NCBI RefSeq assembly: GCF_003290185.1 | Contig: NZ_QNFY01000007.1 | Coordinates: forward strand, 186,001 to 250,000 | DNA: 64,000 nucleotides | Reading direction: 5' to 3' | Source of the DNA: Chryseobacterium lathyri | GTDB taxonomy: Bacteria > Bacteroidota > Bacteroidia > Flavobacteriales > Weeksellaceae | Part shown: positions 61,922-64,000 of the stretch, one piece after another | Layout: each line of letters begins with the position of its first letter | Position numbering within the stretch: the first letter of the stretch is position 1 | The notes under the pieces: generated by a model | Database searches by the model: none | Told to the model about the DNA's origin: nothing | The model's input: only the letters and a program-made list of their open reading frames with translations | Made by a program: the position numbers and the translations under genes

Positions 61922-62515
61922 ATGAACATCTACTCATACCACGGTATCCGCCCCATTATCAAGCCCTCTGCCTATATTCATCCGCAGGCGGTCATCATTG
62001 GGAATGTGGAAATCGGTGAAGAAGTATATATCGGACCCAATGCGGTGATCCGCGGTGACTGGGGGAAAATTATCATTAAAGACGGAGCCAATGTTCAGGA
62101 AAATTGTACCCTGCATGTGTTCCCGAATATTGAAACCATTCTTGAGGAATCAGCGCATATCGGACACGGAGCGATTATTCATTCCGGACATATCGGTAAA
62201 AACTGCCTGGTAGGAATGAATTCCGTCGTGATGGATAAAGCTGTTATCGGTGATGAATGCATCATCGGAGCATTGGCTTTTGTTCCGGCTAATTTCACCT
62301 GCGGACCAAGAAAACTGATCGTAGGAAGTCCTGCGAAAATCATCCGTGATGTTTCGGATGAAATGATTCACTGGAAAACAGAAGGAACCAAGCTGTACCA
62401 ACAACTGGCTAGAGAAGGAAAAGAAGCTATTCTTCCATGTGAACCGTTCTCAGAATATGTAGAACAGACCGCGACCAAAACTGTGGATTACAGTATTTGG
62501 GCGGATTTAAAATAA
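61922..62515 (+). CDS. paaY: PaaY, gamma-carbonic anhydrase-like thioesterase
   Basis: 197 residues of left-handed beta-helix (hexapeptide repeats such as IGNVEIGEEVYIGPNAVIRGD). Three zinc-type His are in the HVFP and HIGHGAIIHSG segments. The 'paaY' subgroup has a thioesterase role and removes CoA from toxic intermediates. It is the last pathway gene; a hairpin follows. Confidence 0.92.
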   Translation: MNIYSYHGIRPIIKPSAYIHPQAVIIGNVEIGEEVYIGPNAVIRGDWGKIIIKDGANVQENCTLHVFPNIETILEESAHIGHGAIIHSGHIGKNCLVGMNSVVMDKAVIGDECIIGALAFVPANFTCGPRKLIVGSPAKIIRDVSDEMIHWKTEGTKLYQQLAREGKEAILPCEPFSEYVEQTATKTVDYSIWADLK

Positions 62516-62520
62516 CTTTT

Positions 62521-62552
62521 AAACCTTATTCAAAAACGTATAAGGTTTTATG
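62521..62552 (+). terminator. Candidate terminator of the paa operon
   Basis: 9-bp stem AAACCTTAT/ATAAGGTTT (62521-62529 with 62540-62548) followed by TTTA. The T-tract is short, so termination may be incomplete. Confidence 0.45.
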
Positions 62553-62557
62553 ATACA

Positions 62558-63400
62558 ATGAAAAAGAATATGATTAAAAAGATGCTTATTGCCTGTAGTA
62601 TGCTGTTTGCTTTTCAGTTTATGGTTTTAGCCCAGAATGAAAAAGTAAAACCGTTGACTATCGGAGAGGTCAGAACATTTAAATCTAAGATTTTAAATGA
62701 AGACAGAATTTTAAACATTTATCTGCCGCAAGGTTTTGATAAAACAAAATCATACCCGGTGATCTATCTGCTGGATGGCTCAATGAATGAAGACTTTATC
62801 CATGTTTCAGGATTGATACAGTTCTTTAATCAAATGTATGCCATGCCGGAAACCATCGTGGTAGGAATTGCCAATATAGACAGAAAGAGAGATTTTACCT
62901 TTCATACAGATATGAAAGATTTACAGCAGGATTATCCTACAACAGGACATTCAGATAAGTTTATTGATTTTCTGGATAAAGAACTACTTCCTTACATAGG
63001 AAAGCAGTATAAAACAACAGAGAAATATATATTCGGACAGTCACTGGGTGGGCTTCTTGCTACAGAAATCCTTTTCAAAAAGCCGGAAATGTTCAATAAT
63101 TATTTTATCATCAGCCCAAGTTTGTGGTGGGATGATCAGAGTTTATTGAAACAGGCTCCTCAATGGCTATCCAAAAGCCCTGATACGAAAAAATTTATTT
63201 ATGTTTCTGTAGGAAAAGACGAACATCCTGTAATGGTAAAAGATGCAGGATCTCTTTATGATGTATTGAAGCAGGCAGGTAAAAAGAACTGGACTGTTGA
63301 ATATAAAATGATGGAAACAGACAATCATGCTACCATTCTTCACAGAAGTTTGTATGAAGGTCTGGTAAAATTATTCCCGTATAAAGAGCCCAAAAAGTAA
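62558..63400 (+). CDS. Alpha/beta hydrolase-fold esterase, exported
   Basis: 280 residues with a signal peptide ending VLAQNEK. Fes/esterase-D-like domain: YPVIYLLDGSMNEDFIH, nucleophile S162 in FGQSLGGLLATEILF, and a late DNHATILH His. The substrate is probably a small ester or siderophore-type compound. It lies 42 bases after paaY. Whether it belongs to the paa transcript is unclear. Confidence 0.88.
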   Translation: MKKNMIKKMLIACSMLFAFQFMVLAQNEKVKPLTIGEVRTFKSKILNEDRILNIYLPQGFDKTKSYPVIYLLDGSMNEDFIHVSGLIQFFNQMYAMPETIVVGIANIDRKRDFTFHTDMKDLQQDYPTTGHSDKFIDFLDKELLPYIGKQYKTTEKYIFGQSLGGLLATEILFKKPEMFNNYFIISPSLWWDDQSLLKQAPQWLSKSPDTKKFIYVSVGKDEHPVMVKDAGSLYDVLKQAGKKNWTVEYKMMETDNHATILHRSLYEGLVKLFPYKEPKK

Positions 63401-63418
63401 ACCATCAAAACACGAATC

Positions 63419-64000
63419 ATGAGATATTTATTTTTCGCCATTTTCTTTTCAGTTTTAATCAGCGCTCAGAAAAAGCAGGATAAGAAAATTAATGTAAAGC
63501 TTAAAAATGAATTGGCCACGATTCAAAAAGATGATCAAATCTACCGTGAGCTGATGGAGTCTGACGTTTCCCAGGAGCAAAAGGAAAAGGTCATGAAAGA
63601 AAAAAATATCAGTAAGGAAGATGTTACGGATAGAATATGGAGGCTAATGGACGAGCAGGATAAGATCAATCTTGAAAAAGTTGAAAAAATTATTGCAGAA
63701 TATGGTTATCCCGGAAAATCTCTAGTAGGAGAGCCGGAAAACGAAACCACATGGTTGGTTATTCAGCATTCTCCAAAAATTAATCAATATATGGCAATTA
63801 TTAAAACGGCTGTTGATCATAAAGAAATTCCGTTTAGGTTGTATGCCATGATGCTGGACAGACAATTAATGGATGATGGGAAAGAACAGATCTATGGAAC
63901 TCAGGGATTTTCTTCTTATGATGGAGAGAAAGAAAGCGAGCCTATTATCTGGCCTATTAAAGATGTTAAAAACGTAAACAAACTCAGAAAAGAAGCCGGT
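63419..64000 (+). CDS. DUF6624 domain-containing exported protein (partial, cut by the window end)
   Basis: 194 codons are visible; the 3' end lies outside. Signal peptide MRYLFFAIFFSVLISAQ, a charged helical region, then the DUF6624 pattern YGYPGKSLVGEPENETTWLV followed by QHSPKINQYMAIIKTAVDHK and YAMMLDRQLMDDGKEQIYGTQG. Function of the family is unknown. It starts 18 bases after the esterase gene stop. Confidence 0.8.
   Translation, partial: MRYLFFAIFFSVLISAQKKQDKKINVKLKNELATIQKDDQIYRELMESDVSQEQKEKVMKEKNISKEDVTDRIWRLMDEQDKINLEKVEKIIAEYGYPGKSLVGEPENETTWLVIQHSPKINQYMAIIKTAVDHKEIPFRLYAMMLDRQLMDDGKEQIYGTQGFSSYDGEKESEPIIWPIKDVKNVNKLRKEAG

Overview
The window looks like chromosomal DNA of a flavobacterium of the Chryseobacterium type (Bacteroidota, Weeksellaceae). 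The evidence is AT-rich coding DNA, almost no Shine-Dalgarno sites, Bacteroidota promoters (TTTG, about 19 bases, TAnnTTTG), BshA for bacillithiol synthesis, many Bacteroidota-specific families (DUF4292, DUF4254, DUF2851, DUF1573, CarboxypepD_reg-like proteins, GH92, M43 cytophagalysin-type lipoproteins) and a Bacteroidota-style dihydroorotase. The genus is inferred from gene content. No rRNA, tRNA, CRISPR array, transposase or integrase was found.

Layout. 1-900: a bacterial ferritin behind a near-perfect promoter, a very strong terminator, then a cluster of DnaA-box-like sites in AT-rich DNA. 0.9-4 kb: a RecB/AddA-like helicase-nuclease. 4.2-6.6 kb: three tandem paralogous secreted proteins. 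6.7-12.4 kb: a SIMPL-domain protein, then a minus-strand operon (GH3 hexosaminidase, bshA, DUF2851, PspC, GNAT). 12.5-20.5 kb: a lipoprotein, then a minus-strand block (flippase, sugar nucleotidyltransferase, DUF4292 lipoprotein, EnvC-like coiled-coil protein, TatA, DUF4254, lipoprotein, ribA). 20.7-26.6 kb: dihydroorotase, an AraC regulator with an aldo/keto reductase, and a GH92 mannosidase. 26.8-40.3 kb: two PhoB-type two-component systems, DUF1573, a dienoyl-CoA reductase-like SDR, two M1 metallopeptidases, an endonuclease/exonuclease/phosphatase-fold protein and a TonB-receptor-like barrel. 40.4-46.3 kb: two tandem M43 lipoprotein proteases, a NarL-type two-component operon and two tiny unannotated double-glycine-leader, six-cysteine peptides. 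46.4-49 kb: clpB.

49.4-62.5 kb is the phenylacetate catabolism locus: a TetR regulator, then paaK-paaE-paaA-paaB-paaC-paaD, an AT-rich beta-helix gene that interrupts the operon, a decayed copy of the paaD 5' end, then paaG-paaH-paaI-paaJ-paaY. A promoter followed immediately by a perfect CTAACA-AG-TGTTAG palindrome lies before paaK and is the likely TetR operator. PaaK activates phenylacetate to the CoA thioester, PaaABCE (with PaaD) epoxidises the ring, PaaG isomerises the epoxide, and PaaH and PaaJ carry out beta-oxidation. PaaI and PaaY are thioesterase or salvage functions. paaZ (ring opening) and a separate paaF are not in the window.

The most unusual features are these. (1) Almost every spacer of the paa operon is a long imperfect hairpin whose arms are tandem 8-base units (consensus TANCAATN). 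Two spacers, and two other sites outside the operon, use 7- or 9-base units with the same design. (2) Two Cys-rich GG-leader peptides, one with a knottin-like cysteine spacing. (3) The beta-helix gene plus paaD remnant inside the operon. (4) The DnaA-box cluster.
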